Shown one piece after another: positions 1-7,611 of a DNA stretch of 64,000 nucleotides (its first letter is position 1; each line of letters opens with the position of its first letter). The DNA comes from Paracoccus albus (GTDB lineage Bacteria > Pseudomonadota > Alphaproteobacteria > Rhodobacterales > Rhodobacteraceae). A program made the translations under genes and the position numbers. Under the pieces are notes generated by a model. It saw only the letters and a program-made list of their open reading frames with translations, was not told the DNA's origin and searched no databases. Where the stretch lies: the NCBI RefSeq assembly GCF_027913035.1, contig NZ_CP115776.1:62001-126000 (forward strand), given 5' to 3'.

Positions 1-1
1 G

Positions 2-250
2 GATGCGGCGGAAAGCCTTTCGGATGATCGCCCCGGCCCGGAAGACGCAGCTGTTATGCGATCTGAGGGACGACGGATCGACGCCTGCCTGGACGAGCTT
101 GCCCCAGACCGAGCCGAGGCCGTGCGCCTGGCCTTTATCGAAGGCGAAACCTATCAGGAGCTGGCAGAGCGGTTCACCGTTCCGCTGAATACAATGCGCA
201 GCTGGCTTCGTCGCAGCCTGCTCAGATTAAGGGAGTGTCTGTCCAGATGA
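2..250 (+). CDS. ECF RNA polymerase sigma factor, C-terminal part (5' end outside window)
   Basis: Only the last 82 codons lie in the window and the reading frame is open to the left edge. The visible part is sigma-70 region 4: a helix-turn-helix that reads the -35 element, with the pattern LAPDRAEAVRLAF, then YQELAERF, then NTMRSWLRRSLLRLRECL, typical of sigma-K/SigJ-type ECF factors. The stop codon overlaps the ATG of the next gene in an ATGA junction, and that gene encodes an RskA-like anti-sigma factor, which is the usual partner of this class. It probably directs a stress regulon that cannot be read from here. The sigma-family call is firm; the subgroup is inferred from the partner. Confidence 0.85.
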   Translation, partial: DAAESLSDDRPGPEDAAVMRSEGRRIDACLDELAPDRAEAVRLAFIEGETYQELAERFTVPLNTMRSWLRRSLLRLRECLSR

Positions 251-939
251 CCGATGACATCCCGATGCCCGATCCCCGCGACATCGCCACGGCTGGCGAA
301 TATGTTCTTGGCACATTGCCACTGGCAGAGCGTGAGACGTTTCGGCGCCGCCTTCTGAATGAACCGGCTTTGGCGGCCGAGGTCGCAAGGTGGGAGGCGC
401 ATTTCGATCCCATTGCAGATGAGGTCAGGCCCCTCAGCCCGCCCGCCAAGGTTTGGAACCGTGTCGAAAGGCGTCTGTTCCCGGAAAGCATACCGCCTGC
501 AAACGCTGTCAGATTCTGGCAATGGCTTTCTCTCGGTTCCGTCTGCGCGTCAGCCGCCATGATCGCGCTGCTTTGGTTCGGTCAGCCGGAACCCGAAACA
601 GAGCCCAGACTTTGGGTTTCGGATATGGTGTCAGTTGACAGCTCTGTCCGGCTGACCGCGCTTTACGATGAAAGCGATGGCGAAATGCGCGTTTCCGTTG
701 CTGGTCAACCACCCGCAGAGGGTCGCGATTTCGAGCTTTGGCTGATTCAGGGCGAACGCGCGCCGATCTCGCTGGGTGTCATGCCGCATGAGGGACAGGC
801 GGCCATGCCAATCCCGGAAGACCTGCGCATTCTTGTGGCGAATGCAACGCTGGCCATTACGGACGAACCCGCTGGTGGCGCACCGGGCGGCGTCGCAACC
901 GGCCCTGTCGTCGCGCAAGCAGCAATGCGTCGAATCTAA
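247..939 (+). CDS. RskA/ChrR-type anti-sigma factor, membrane-anchored
   Basis: Predicted anti-sigma factor that holds the upstream ECF sigma factor at the membrane. The N-terminal cytosolic part (about residues 1-85) has the anti-sigma pattern AGEYVLGTLPLAERETF followed by EVARWEAHF and VWNRVERRLF. One hydrophobic segment at about residues 88-108 crosses the membrane, and the remaining ~120 residues form the extracytoplasmic RskA domain (FELWLIQG, SLGVM). ATG 247 was chosen because it overlaps the sigma stop (ATGA) and has AAGGGAG at 228-234 upstream; a GTG at 235 in the same frame is possible but would sit on that ribosome-binding site. The paired sigma/anti-sigma arrangement supports translational coupling. 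Confidence 0.85.
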   Translation: MTDDIPMPDPRDIATAGEYVLGTLPLAERETFRRRLLNEPALAAEVARWEAHFDPIADEVRPLSPPAKVWNRVERRLFPESIPPANAVRFWQWLSLGSVCASAAMIALLWFGQPEPETEPRLWVSDMVSVDSSVRLTALYDESDGEMRVSVAGQPPAEGRDFELWLIQGERAPISLGVMPHEGQAAMPIPEDLRILVANATLAITDEPAGGAPGGVATGPVVAQAAMRRI

Positions 940-982
940 GGCGCCCAACCGGCGCGACATCGCGACATAAAGATAAATCAAC

Positions 983-1010
983 TTGCTTGCGTCATAACGT
1001 GTTCTATCTT
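983..1010 (+). promoter_or_regulatory. Candidate sigma-70 promoter for the repair cassette
   Basis: TTGCTT (983-988) and TATCTT (1005-1010) are separated by 16 bases. The expected transcription start would fall at or within a few bases of the ATG at 1017, so the mRNA would be leaderless or nearly so; no ribosome-binding site is visible before that ATG. The LexA box overlaps the -10 element. This is a reading by eye, not a measured promoter. Confidence 0.45.
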
Positions 1011-1015
1011 TGTTC
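1001..1015 (+). promoter_or_regulatory. LexA (SOS) box GTTC-N7-GTTC
   Basis: GTTCTATCTTTGTTC is an exact match to the alphaproteobacterial LexA operator consensus GTTC-N7-GTTC. It ends one base before the ATG of the radical SAM gene and overlaps the proposed -10 element, so bound LexA would block transcription. The genes controlled are a radical SAM protein and a uracil-DNA-glycosylase-family protein, both with DNA-repair associations, which supports a real site rather than a chance match. Confidence 0.8.
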
Positions 1016-1016
1016 C

Positions 1017-2246
1017 ATGCAGCGAACATTACAGGACAAACTGGCAATCCTTGCCGATGCGGCGAAATATGACGCCTCTTGCGCGTCCAGCGGGACGACA
1101 CGCCGCGATTCGCGCGGTGGTGGCATAGGCAGCGCCGGTGGCTCGGGCATCTGTCACGCTTATACGCCGGATGGGCGCTGCATCAGCCTGCTGAAAATCC
1201 TGATGACGAACTTTTGCATTTACGATTGCGCTTACTGCATCAATCGCGTGTCCAGCCGGGTTGAACGTGCGCGCTTCACCCCGGAAGAGGTCGTTACCCT
1301 GACACTGGAATTCTATCGCCGGAACTATATCGAGGGGCTGTTCCTCAGCTCTGGCATCATCCGCAGCCCGGATGACACGATGGCCGATATGGTGCGCATC
1401 GCAAGGATGCTGCGGCGCGATCACGGCTTCAAGGGCTACATCCACCTCAAGACCATTCCCGAAGCCAGTAAAGAGCTGATCGACGAGGCGGGGCTTCATG
1501 CCGACCGGCTTTCGATCAATATCGAGCTGCCGAAGGACAGCAGCACGCGCAAGCTTGCGCCGCAAAAGAAGCCTGAGACGATCCGCGCCGCGATGGCCGG
1601 TGTGCGCCTGTCAACCGAGGCCAGCCGGGATCGCAGCCATACCGGCAAACGCCCGGCAAATTTCGCGCCTGCCGGTCAGTCCACGCAGATGATCGTTGGC
1701 GCCGATGCGACGCCTGACCGGGATATTCTGGGCACGGCCTCGCGACTATATACTGGTTATCGCCTGCGCCGCGTTTACTATTCCGCATTCAGCCCGATCC
1801 CCGACAGTTCGGCCGCACTGCCGCTGATCCGACCCCCGATGATGCGCGAACACCGGCTGTATCAGGCCGATTGGCTGATGCGTTTCTACGGGTTCGAGGC
1901 CGATGAGATCACGCCGGTCGGCACAGGTGGCAATCTGGATCTGGAGATTGATCCGAAGCTGGCATGGGCGCTTGCCAATCGCGCCCGCTTTCCCGTTGAC
2001 GTAAACCGGGCGGGACGCGAGATGCTGCTGCGCGTCCCCGGTTTCGGCACGAGAAGCGTTGACCGGATCATCGCCGCGCGTCGGTCCGGCGCGGTGCGCT
2101 ATGCCGATCTGGTGCGTATCGGCGCGGTGATGAAGAAGGCCCGGCCCTTTGTTTCCCTGCCGGACTGGACGCCGGGCGGCTTGACGGACAGCGAAAACCT
2201 TCGGGCGCGCTTTGCCGCCGCACCCCGGCAATTGTCGCTATTCTGA
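1017..2246 (+). CDS. Putative DNA modification/repair radical SAM protein (UDG-linked family)
   Basis: Radical SAM enzyme of the family that regularly sits next to a uracil-DNA-glycosylase-domain gene (TIGR03916-type); its reaction is not established. The CxxxCxxC cluster that binds the [4Fe-4S]/SAM centre is C67, C71, C74 (CIYDCAYC). The N-terminus has the family's KLAILADAAKYDASCASSG stretch followed by a Gly-rich segment. Near the C-terminus a helix-hairpin-helix (LLRVPGFGTRSVDRII) suggests DNA contact. ATG 1017 begins exactly where family homology begins; an upstream TTG at 987 would read through the LexA box. Length is 409 aa. The stop overlaps the next start by one base (TGATG), so the two proteins are made together. 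Confidence 0.9.
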   Translation: MQRTLQDKLAILADAAKYDASCASSGTTRRDSRGGGIGSAGGSGICHAYTPDGRCISLLKILMTNFCIYDCAYCINRVSSRVERARFTPEEVVTLTLEFYRRNYIEGLFLSSGIIRSPDDTMADMVRIARMLRRDHGFKGYIHLKTIPEASKELIDEAGLHADRLSINIELPKDSSTRKLAPQKKPETIRAAMAGVRLSTEASRDRSHTGKRPANFAPAGQSTQMIVGADATPDRDILGTASRLYTGYRLRRVYYSAFSPIPDSSAALPLIRPPMMREHRLYQADWLMRFYGFEADEITPVGTGGNLDLEIDPKLAWALANRARFPVDVNRAGREMLLRVPGFGTRSVDRIIAARRSGAVRYADLVRIGAVMKKARPFVSLPDWTPGGLTDSENLRARFAAAPRQLSLF

Positions 2247-3667
2247 TGTATCGCGCTGCGCTGCCCGCACAGTCAACAGTACCGCGTTGGCGCGAAATTG
2301 CACGGCGGCTGGCCAGTCACCGAATTGCTGCCGAAGATATCGAATGGACGCGGCAGCCGGGTGATAACGGGCTGTTCGATACCGATCCGTTACCGAGCAA
2401 AGTCGGGCCGCATCCCGTAATCGCCAGCAAGACGTTGCTTGACCTGACCGGCACTGTCCTGTGCCACGCCGATCCGCAAGCTCCCGCGCTTGCCTATCGT
2501 GTGTTGTTGCGCCACCAGATTGACCGTCATGCTCTTTCAAACCCCGCCGATGCGCTGACGCAAAAGCTGAGACAGATGGAAAAATCGGTCCGGCGCGACG
2601 TTCACAAAATGCACGCATTTGTGCGCTTCCGAGAAATACCCAGCGACACCCCGCGGCGCAGCTTCGCCGCCTGGTTCGAGCCGCAGCATTTCATTACCGA
2701 ACGCTCGGCGGACTTCTTCGCGCGACGTTTCGCAGATATGGACTGGCTGATCGCGACGCCGGAAATGTCAGTCATTTTTCGGGAAGGCGTGCTTGAATAT
2801 GCCCCTGCACCCCATCAACGTCCCGATCTGCCCGAAGATGCCAGCGAGGCGCTGTGGGCGACCTATTTCCGCAATATATTCAACCCGGCGCGGGTCAAGA
2901 TTTCGGCAATGAAGTCCGAAATGCCAGTCAAATACTGGAAAAACATGCCCGAAACGCGCCTGATCCCGCAGATGCTGGCCGAGGCGGATGCCCGCGTCGC
3001 CGCCATGCGCGCTGCTCTGCCCTCTGATCCGCCAGAGCGCGCGGCCCGCATTCTTGACCGCTTGCCTTCCACCCAACTGACCGATCAGCCCGAGACGCTT
3101 GAACAGGCGCGCGAAGCGGCAATGTCCTGCACGCGCTGTGATCTATGCCAAACTGCGACGCAAACGGTCTGGGGCGAAGGGGATCCCAGTGCCGCCTTGA
3201 TGATCGTGGGAGAGCAGCCCGGGGATCAGGAAGATTTGCGAGGCCGCCCCTTCGTCGGTCCCGCAGGTCAACTGCTCAGGGAGATGATGCAAGAGGCAGA
3301 GTTGGGTCCCGTCTGGCTTACAAATGCGGTGAAGCATTTCAAGTTTCGTCCGCGCGGAAAACTGCGCCTGCACCAGAACCCCAATCGCGGGGAAATCCAG
3401 CATTGTCGCTGGTGGCTTGATCTGGAGCGCCGGTTTATTGCGCCCAAGCTGACGCTCGCACTCGGCGCGACGGCGGCTTTTTCTTTGACCGGAAACTCCG
3501 GCTCTCTTCGCGAGAGGCGAGGAAAGATCGAGCAGGCGATGGAGGGTGGCCCAATTTTGATAAGTTGGCATCCAAGCTATATCCTCAGGCTATCGGGTGA
3601 AGATGCCGAAGCCGCACGATCGATGCTGTTGGAAGATCTGCAATATGCACGGCATATCACGAAGTGA
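2246..3667 (+). CDS. DUF4130-UdgX fusion, uracil-DNA-binding/glycosylase-family protein
   Basis: Two-part protein of 473 aa. The first ~250 residues are the DUF4130 region found only with this partner (for example KMHAFVRFRE at 121-130). Residues ~285-473 are a family-4/UdgX uracil-DNA-glycosylase fold: C295 and C298 (CTRC) with C387 fit the Fe-S ligand pattern, motif A is GEQPGDQED (322-330), then NAVKHFKF and the UdgX loop, and HPS at 442-444. UdgX proteins bind uracil in DNA and become covalently attached through the His of a KRRIH loop. Here the loop reads KLRLH (372-376): the His is kept but two other residues differ. It is co-transcribed with the radical SAM gene under the LexA box. Covalent-trapping activity is inferred, not proven. 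Confidence 0.88.
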   Translation: MYRAALPAQSTVPRWREIARRLASHRIAAEDIEWTRQPGDNGLFDTDPLPSKVGPHPVIASKTLLDLTGTVLCHADPQAPALAYRVLLRHQIDRHALSNPADALTQKLRQMEKSVRRDVHKMHAFVRFREIPSDTPRRSFAAWFEPQHFITERSADFFARRFADMDWLIATPEMSVIFREGVLEYAPAPHQRPDLPEDASEALWATYFRNIFNPARVKISAMKSEMPVKYWKNMPETRLIPQMLAEADARVAAMRAALPSDPPERAARILDRLPSTQLTDQPETLEQAREAAMSCTRCDLCQTATQTVWGEGDPSAALMIVGEQPGDQEDLRGRPFVGPAGQLLREMMQEAELGPVWLTNAVKHFKFRPRGKLRLHQNPNRGEIQHCRWWLDLERRFIAPKLTLALGATAAFSLTGNSGSLRERRGKIEQAMEGGPILISWHPSYILRLSGEDAEAARSMLLEDLQYARHITK

Positions 3668-3918
3668 AGATTTGGGAATATATACCACAGTTGGCGAGTT
3701 TCTCTGCATCGCAAGCTCTTAATGGTGTACAGCAATCCCTTGAATCTAAGGGGATTTACCTAGCTTGATGTGCTACCCACGTGCCCTCGGCCGTTATCAG
3801 AGTGTCCGCCGTGCCTACCGATTTTGGAGCGCCCGAAGTCGGAGTTTCCGACCTTGCTCATGGCAGCGGGCTGATAACGCAGTGTTTTAGAAGAGGCTTG
3901 CGATGGAGTCTTTTGTCT
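3668..3918. other. Intergenic region with two nested inverted-repeat blocks, no gene seen
   Basis: This 251-base gap separates the UdgX gene from the convergent GntR gene. Block 1 has CAAGCT (3712-3717) facing AGCTTG (3762-3767) around AATCCCTT/AAGGGGATT (3734-3756), which could act as a transcription end for the repair operon. Block 2 has a perfect 9-base inverted repeat, CGTTATCAG (3792-3800) and CTGATAACG (3871-3879), with a GTCGG/CCGAC hairpin inside. No convincing open reading frame on either strand belongs to the gap. Confidence 0.5.
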
Positions 3919-4572
3919 TCAGATGCTGTCTTTTACCCGATCCCATGTGCGCATCAGATGCTCTCGCATGATCCGGCCAAGCCGCGCACCGTCGCGCTCT
4001 TTCAGCGCGGCGACCATTTCCTCATGATCCGCAACCGCTCCGGCCCAGTTCTCAGGCTTTTGACTGCCGATAAAGCGAATGCGTTTCAGCCGGGCCTGCA
4101 GGATGCGCTGCATCTCTGCCAAAGGTTCGTTCTTTGCAAGTGCGGTCAGTTGCGAATGGAACTGCTGGTTCAGCTTGTAATATGGCATACGGTCGTCGGC
4201 GCGGTATTGCGTCATCATCTGCTCATGCAGGCGGATCAGCTTGTCGACTTCCGCATCAGTTGCGCGGACGCAGGCTAATTCTCCTGCAAGTTGTTCCAAA
4301 TTGCCCAGAACCTCCAGCATGGAGAACACTTCTTCCGGGCTCCATTTGCGGACGATACAGCCGCGGGAAGGGCGCATGACGATCAGCCCTTCAGCGGCGA
4401 GGGTACGCAGCGCCTCGCGGAAAGGGGTGCGCGAAACGCCCAGTTCTTCGATAAGTGACGCTTCATCTATTCTTGTGCCAGGCTCAAGAATTCCTTCTAT
4501 TATCAGGTCCCTTACGCGGGAAACCACCTGATCGTGAAGCGAGCGTGTCGTGATGGCAAGAGAGCTGTTCAT
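3919..4572 (-). CDS. GntR family transcriptional regulator (FadR subfamily, FCD domain)
   Basis: DNA-binding repressor of 217 aa. The N-terminal winged helix has the GntR signature (IIEGILEPGTRIDEASL, then ELGVSRTPFREALRTL), and the rest is an all-helical FCD ligand-binding domain (MLEVLGNLEQLAGELA; KLNQQFHSQLTAL; AVADHEEMVAALKERD). It is divergent from the TRAP/sugar-acid operon and probably regulates it through the TTGTATACAA palindrome just upstream of dctP. FCD regulators usually answer to small carboxylic acids, which fits a sugar-acid or imino-acid inducer. ATG 4572 is preferred; a GTG at 4611 would add 13 residues and has no better ribosome-binding site. Confidence 0.88.
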   Translation of the reverse strand: MNSSLAITTRSLHDQVVSRVRDLIIEGILEPGTRIDEASLIEELGVSRTPFREALRTLAAEGLIVMRPSRGCIVRKWSPEEVFSMLEVLGNLEQLAGELACVRATDAEVDKLIRLHEQMMTQYRADDRMPYYKLNQQFHSQLTALAKNEPLAEMQRILQARLKRIRFIGSQKPENWAGAVADHEEMVAALKERDGARLGRIMREHLMRTWDRVKDSI

Positions 4573-4644
4573 GCTGGCCGGTCTGTAATGATTGGCCCTT
4601 GAAGATAGCACCGCGCCACGCCGAAGCCCAACCTAAAAAATATA

Positions 4645-4675
4645 TTGCAAAAATATTTTTTGTGCTTGTATACAA
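4645..4675 (+). promoter_or_regulatory. TRAP operon promoter with TTGTATACAA operator
   Basis: A -35-like TTGCAA (4645-4650) and a -10-like TATACA (4669-4674) are 18 bases apart in an AT-rich stretch. The perfect 10-base palindrome TTGTATACAA (4666-4675) covers the -10 element and has the form of FadR/GntR-subfamily operators. It lies between the divergent GntR gene and dctP, so this regulator is the natural candidate to bind it. Promoter elements were assigned by eye. Confidence 0.5.
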
Positions 4676-4733
4676 AATACAGAATAAATGTGGCGGCGCG
4701 AGGACCGTCAGTTTTCGACAGAGGAGGAAAGTC

Positions 4734-5714
4734 ATGAAATCTGTTCGTTTGGGTATGGCCGCGCTGCTTGCCAGTGTCGCGTCTTTCGGGGCCATCAGCG
4801 CAAGTGCTGAAACCTATGTTGTCGCGGTCGGTGCGGCGTCCAACAGCCTTCAGGGGCGCAGTGCGGCGAAATTCGCCGAAGACCTGCAGACCCGGCTTGG
4901 CGATGCGCATGTGGTCGAGTTCTACGCTGACGGCCAGCTTGGCGATGAGAAGGAACTGCTGCAGAAACTTCGCCTCGGGACGGTGGATTTCACGCTGATT
5001 TCTTCGATAATGACGAACGCGGCGCCGGAATTCGCGCTGTTCGACATGCCGTTTCTGGTGCAGGATCGCGCACATCTGAAGGCGATTGATGCTGAAATCG
5101 TTCAGACGACGCTGGCCGGGAAGGCGGAAGAGGCGGGGCTGAAACTAATCTCGACCTGGGAAAACGGGTTCCGCCAGATCACCAACAGCGTGCGCCCGAT
5201 CAACACGCCCGAGGATCTGGCCGGTCTGAAAATCCGCACGCCATCATCTGAATGGCGGGTCGCGATGTTCAACGAATGGGGCGCGAACCCAACGCCTATG
5301 GCATTCTCTGAGGTGTTCGTTGCGCTGCAAACCGGCACGATGGAGGGGCAGGAAAACCCGCTGACGAATATCACCGGCGCGAATTTCCAGGAGGTGCAGA
5401 AGCATCTGAGCCTGACGGGCCATGTTTATTCGCCCACCTATCTGACCGCCGGCCTGCCGGTCTGGAACGAGCTGCCGGATGATGTGCGCACCGCAGCGGC
5501 GGAAGTTGCGGCCTCGGTTCAGGACTGGTCGCTGGCCGAGGGTGAGACGGCCGATGCCGAACTGGTCGAGAAGGTGAAAGCCGCAGGCATGGAGGTGAAT
5601 GAGGCCGACAAGGCGGCATTTATCGCTGCCTCTGCCCCGGTCTACGAAGCTTTCGCGGCGCAGGTCGAAGGCGGCGGCGAATTGGTCAGCCAAGCGCAGG
5701 CACTCGCTGAATAA
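4734..5714 (+). CDS. dctP: TRAP transporter substrate-binding protein DctP
   Basis: Periplasmic solute receptor of a tripartite ATP-independent transporter, 326 aa. A Sec signal peptide (KSVRLGMAALLASVASFG...ASAE) ends at about residue 25. The DctP fold is visible in GDEKELLQKLRLGTVDFTL, the substrate-contact stretch around LAGLKIRTPSS (the Arg normally clamps the ligand carboxylate) and ALQTGTMEGQENPLTNI. A strong ribosome-binding site, GAGGAGGA (4721-4728), fixes ATG 4734. It heads an operon with dctQ, dctM and sugar-acid catabolic enzymes, so the ligand is probably an aldonate or similar hydroxy acid. The exact ligand cannot be read from sequence. Confidence 0.93.
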   Translation: MKSVRLGMAALLASVASFGAISASAETYVVAVGAASNSLQGRSAAKFAEDLQTRLGDAHVVEFYADGQLGDEKELLQKLRLGTVDFTLISSIMTNAAPEFALFDMPFLVQDRAHLKAIDAEIVQTTLAGKAEEAGLKLISTWENGFRQITNSVRPINTPEDLAGLKIRTPSSEWRVAMFNEWGANPTPMAFSEVFVALQTGTMEGQENPLTNITGANFQEVQKHLSLTGHVYSPTYLTAGLPVWNELPDDVRTAAAEVAASVQDWSLAEGETADAELVEKVKAAGMEVNEADKAAFIAASAPVYEAFAAQVEGGGELVSQAQALAE

Positions 5715-5729
5715 GCTGCCATGAAACCT

Positions 5730-5752
5730 GCCCGCGCCGGTTTGGCGCGGGC
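5730..5752 (+). terminator. Intercistronic GC hairpin after dctP
   Basis: GCCCGCGCC and GGCGCGGGC form a 9-bp perfect stem with a five-base GTTT-type loop, 15 bases after the dctP stop and before dctQ. There is no run of T after it, so it is more likely to stabilise the dctP message or cause partial attenuation than to end transcription. Confidence 0.6.
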
Positions 5753-5773
5753 GGTCCAACCCCGGAGTCCCCA

Positions 5774-6334
5774 ATGTTCGCCATAATAGAGCGCGGGCTG
5801 GTGCGTTGCATCGAGGCCGTCTGTCTTTTGTTGCTGCTGGGCCTGACAGGCTCGGTCGTCTATGCGACGACCATGCGATATCTGGGCGCCTCGCCGTCCT
5901 GGTATGATGAAATCGCCAGCATGTTGCTGGCATGGCTGACCTATTTCGGTGCAAGCTACGCGATCTTCCAACGACAGCATATGAGCTTTGGCGGCCTCGT
6001 CGCTGCCCTTCCGCGCAGTGCCGCGGTGGCGCTGACGCTGTTTTCCGAATTTCTGGTTATCGGCTATTTCGCGGTCGTCGCTTGGTATGGCAACGCGGTT
6101 CTGGCCGTCGCCAAGTGGGATTCCCTGCTGAGCCTTCGCTGGATGACCCTTGATATCGTGCAATCCATCGTTCCGATCTCTGCCGTGCTGATGATCATAG
6201 GCACGCTGCTGACCATGCCGCGCACGGTGCGAAATGCGGCGCAGGGGATTGATCAGGAACATGCCGAAATCGAGCATGCAATCGCTCAGGCCGAGCGTGA
6301 GAACGCGGCCATGCTGAAGGATGACAAGAAATGA
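5774..6334 (+). CDS. dctQ: TRAP transporter small permease DctQ
   Basis: Small membrane subunit, 186 aa, with four predicted transmembrane helices (about residues 10-32, 46-66, 85-107 and 128-150) and a charged C-terminal tail. The SPSWYDEIASMLLAWLTYFGASYA stretch matches the DctQ helix-2 region, quoted here only as a location at residues 38-60. It pairs with DctM and receives substrate from DctP. GGAG at 5764-5767 precedes ATG 5774. Its TGA overlaps the dctM ATG (ATGA), so the two membrane subunits are translationally coupled. Confidence 0.92.
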   Translation: MFAIIERGLVRCIEAVCLLLLLGLTGSVVYATTMRYLGASPSWYDEIASMLLAWLTYFGASYAIFQRQHMSFGGLVAALPRSAAVALTLFSEFLVIGYFAVVAWYGNAVLAVAKWDSLLSLRWMTLDIVQSIVPISAVLMIIGTLLTMPRTVRNAAQGIDQEHAEIEHAIAQAERENAAMLKDDKK

Positions 6335-7611
6335 TCCTGCTTTGCACAACGTTCGCGCTGATCGGTCTGATTATGATCAACGTCCCGATTGCGATTGCAA
6401 TCGGTGTGGTTGCAACGGCCGGGTTTGCACTGACCGTCGGCCCGGCCAGCCTGTATGACGTGGCCATCGCGCTTTATGCTGGCGCCACGAAATTCCCGCT
6501 GATCGCCATTCCGCTGTTCATCCTTGCCGGAAACCTGATGAACACATCCGGCATTTCGGCGCGCCTGATTACCTTTGTCACCGCGCTGATCGGCTTTGTG
6601 CGGGGCGGGCTGGGCATGGTCAATATCGGCGTGTCGATGGTATTCGCCGAGATTTCCGGCTCTGCCGTGGCGGATGTCGCCGCGACCGGAACCGTGCTGA
6701 TCCCCGAAATGAAGAAGCGCGGCTATTCACGCACGCTGGCCGCCGCGATCACGTCGTCCTCGGCCTCGCTTGCCATCATCATCCCGCCCTCAATCCCGAT
6801 GATCCTTTACGGCGCGATTGCCGAGGTCTCGGTCCTGAAGCTTTTCGTCGCGGGCATCATTCCGGGTGTGATGGGCGGCGGGTTGCTGATGCTGGTGACC
6901 TATATCCTTGCCGTGCGCTATGATCTGCCGCGGGCCGAAGGCTTCGATCTGTGCCATGTCTGGGACACGTTCAAGAAGGCGTTCTGGGCGCTGCTGATGC
7001 CGGTCATCATTCTGGGCGGTATCTTCTCGGGCCTTGTGACCGCGACCGAAGGCGCGGGGCTGGCCGTGGTCGCAGCGCTGCTTATCGGGCTGTTCATCTA
7101 TCGCGATCTGGATCTGCGCGTCCTTCACCGGGCCATGCTGGACGGGGTAAGCCAAACCGGCGTGGTCATGCTGCTGGTGGCAACCTCGGCCGCGCTTGGG
7201 CTGTTTCTGACGCAGGCGCAGGTGCCGCAGCAACTGGCCGCGCAGATCACCGGGATGACCACGAACCCGCTGATCGTGCTGGCGCTGCTGAACCTGCTGC
7301 TGCTGGTGCTGGGCATGTTCCTGCACGGCGCGGCCGCGATCATTCTGGTTATGCCTGTGGTCATGCCGCTTGTGAATGCCGTGGGCATCGACCCGATCCA
7401 TTTCGGGATCATGGTCACGCTGAACCTCGCGATTGGTCAGCAGACGCCGCCAGTGGCTTCGGTGCTGATCACCTCCTGCTCGATCGCGCGGGCGGGGATC
7501 TGGGAAACCTCGCGCGCCAACCTGCCTTTCATCGGCGTTCTCGCCTTTATTCTGCTGCTGGTGACCTATGTGCCCGCAGTGTCTCTTTCCCTGACGGAGT
7601 TGGTCAAGTGA
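6331..7611 (+). CDS. dctM: TRAP transporter large permease DctM
   Basis: Twelve-or-more-helix transport subunit, 426 aa, the normal family length. It couples Na+ or H+ entry to substrate uptake. Family marks include FPLIAIPLFILAGNLMN near residue 55, EISGSAVADVAATGTVLIPEM near 108 and ITSSSASLAIIIPPSIPMI near 139. The C-terminal half repeats the pattern with LFLHGAAAIILVMPVVMP-like and QTPPVASVL motifs. It starts in an ATGA overlap with dctQ and ends in a GTGA overlap with the pdxA-like gene, so transport and catabolism are on one transcript. Confidence 0.94.
   Translation: MILLCTTFALIGLIMINVPIAIAIGVVATAGFALTVGPASLYDVAIALYAGATKFPLIAIPLFILAGNLMNTSGISARLITFVTALIGFVRGGLGMVNIGVSMVFAEISGSAVADVAATGTVLIPEMKKRGYSRTLAAAITSSSASLAIIIPPSIPMILYGAIAEVSVLKLFVAGIIPGVMGGGLLMLVTYILAVRYDLPRAEGFDLCHVWDTFKKAFWALLMPVIILGGIFSGLVTATEGAGLAVVAALLIGLFIYRDLDLRVLHRAMLDGVSQTGVVMLLVATSAALGLFLTQAQVPQQLAAQITGMTTNPLIVLALLNLLLLVLGMFLHGAAAIILVMPVVMPLVNAVGIDPIHFGIMVTLNLAIGQQTPPVASVLITSCSIARAGIWETSRANLPFIGVLAFILLLVTYVPAVSLSLTELVK

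Noticed and set aside
6951..7607. Upstream extension of the pdxA-like frame inside dctM
   Set aside because: It reads the dctM gene out of frame; the PdxA signature begins right at the GTG at 7608.
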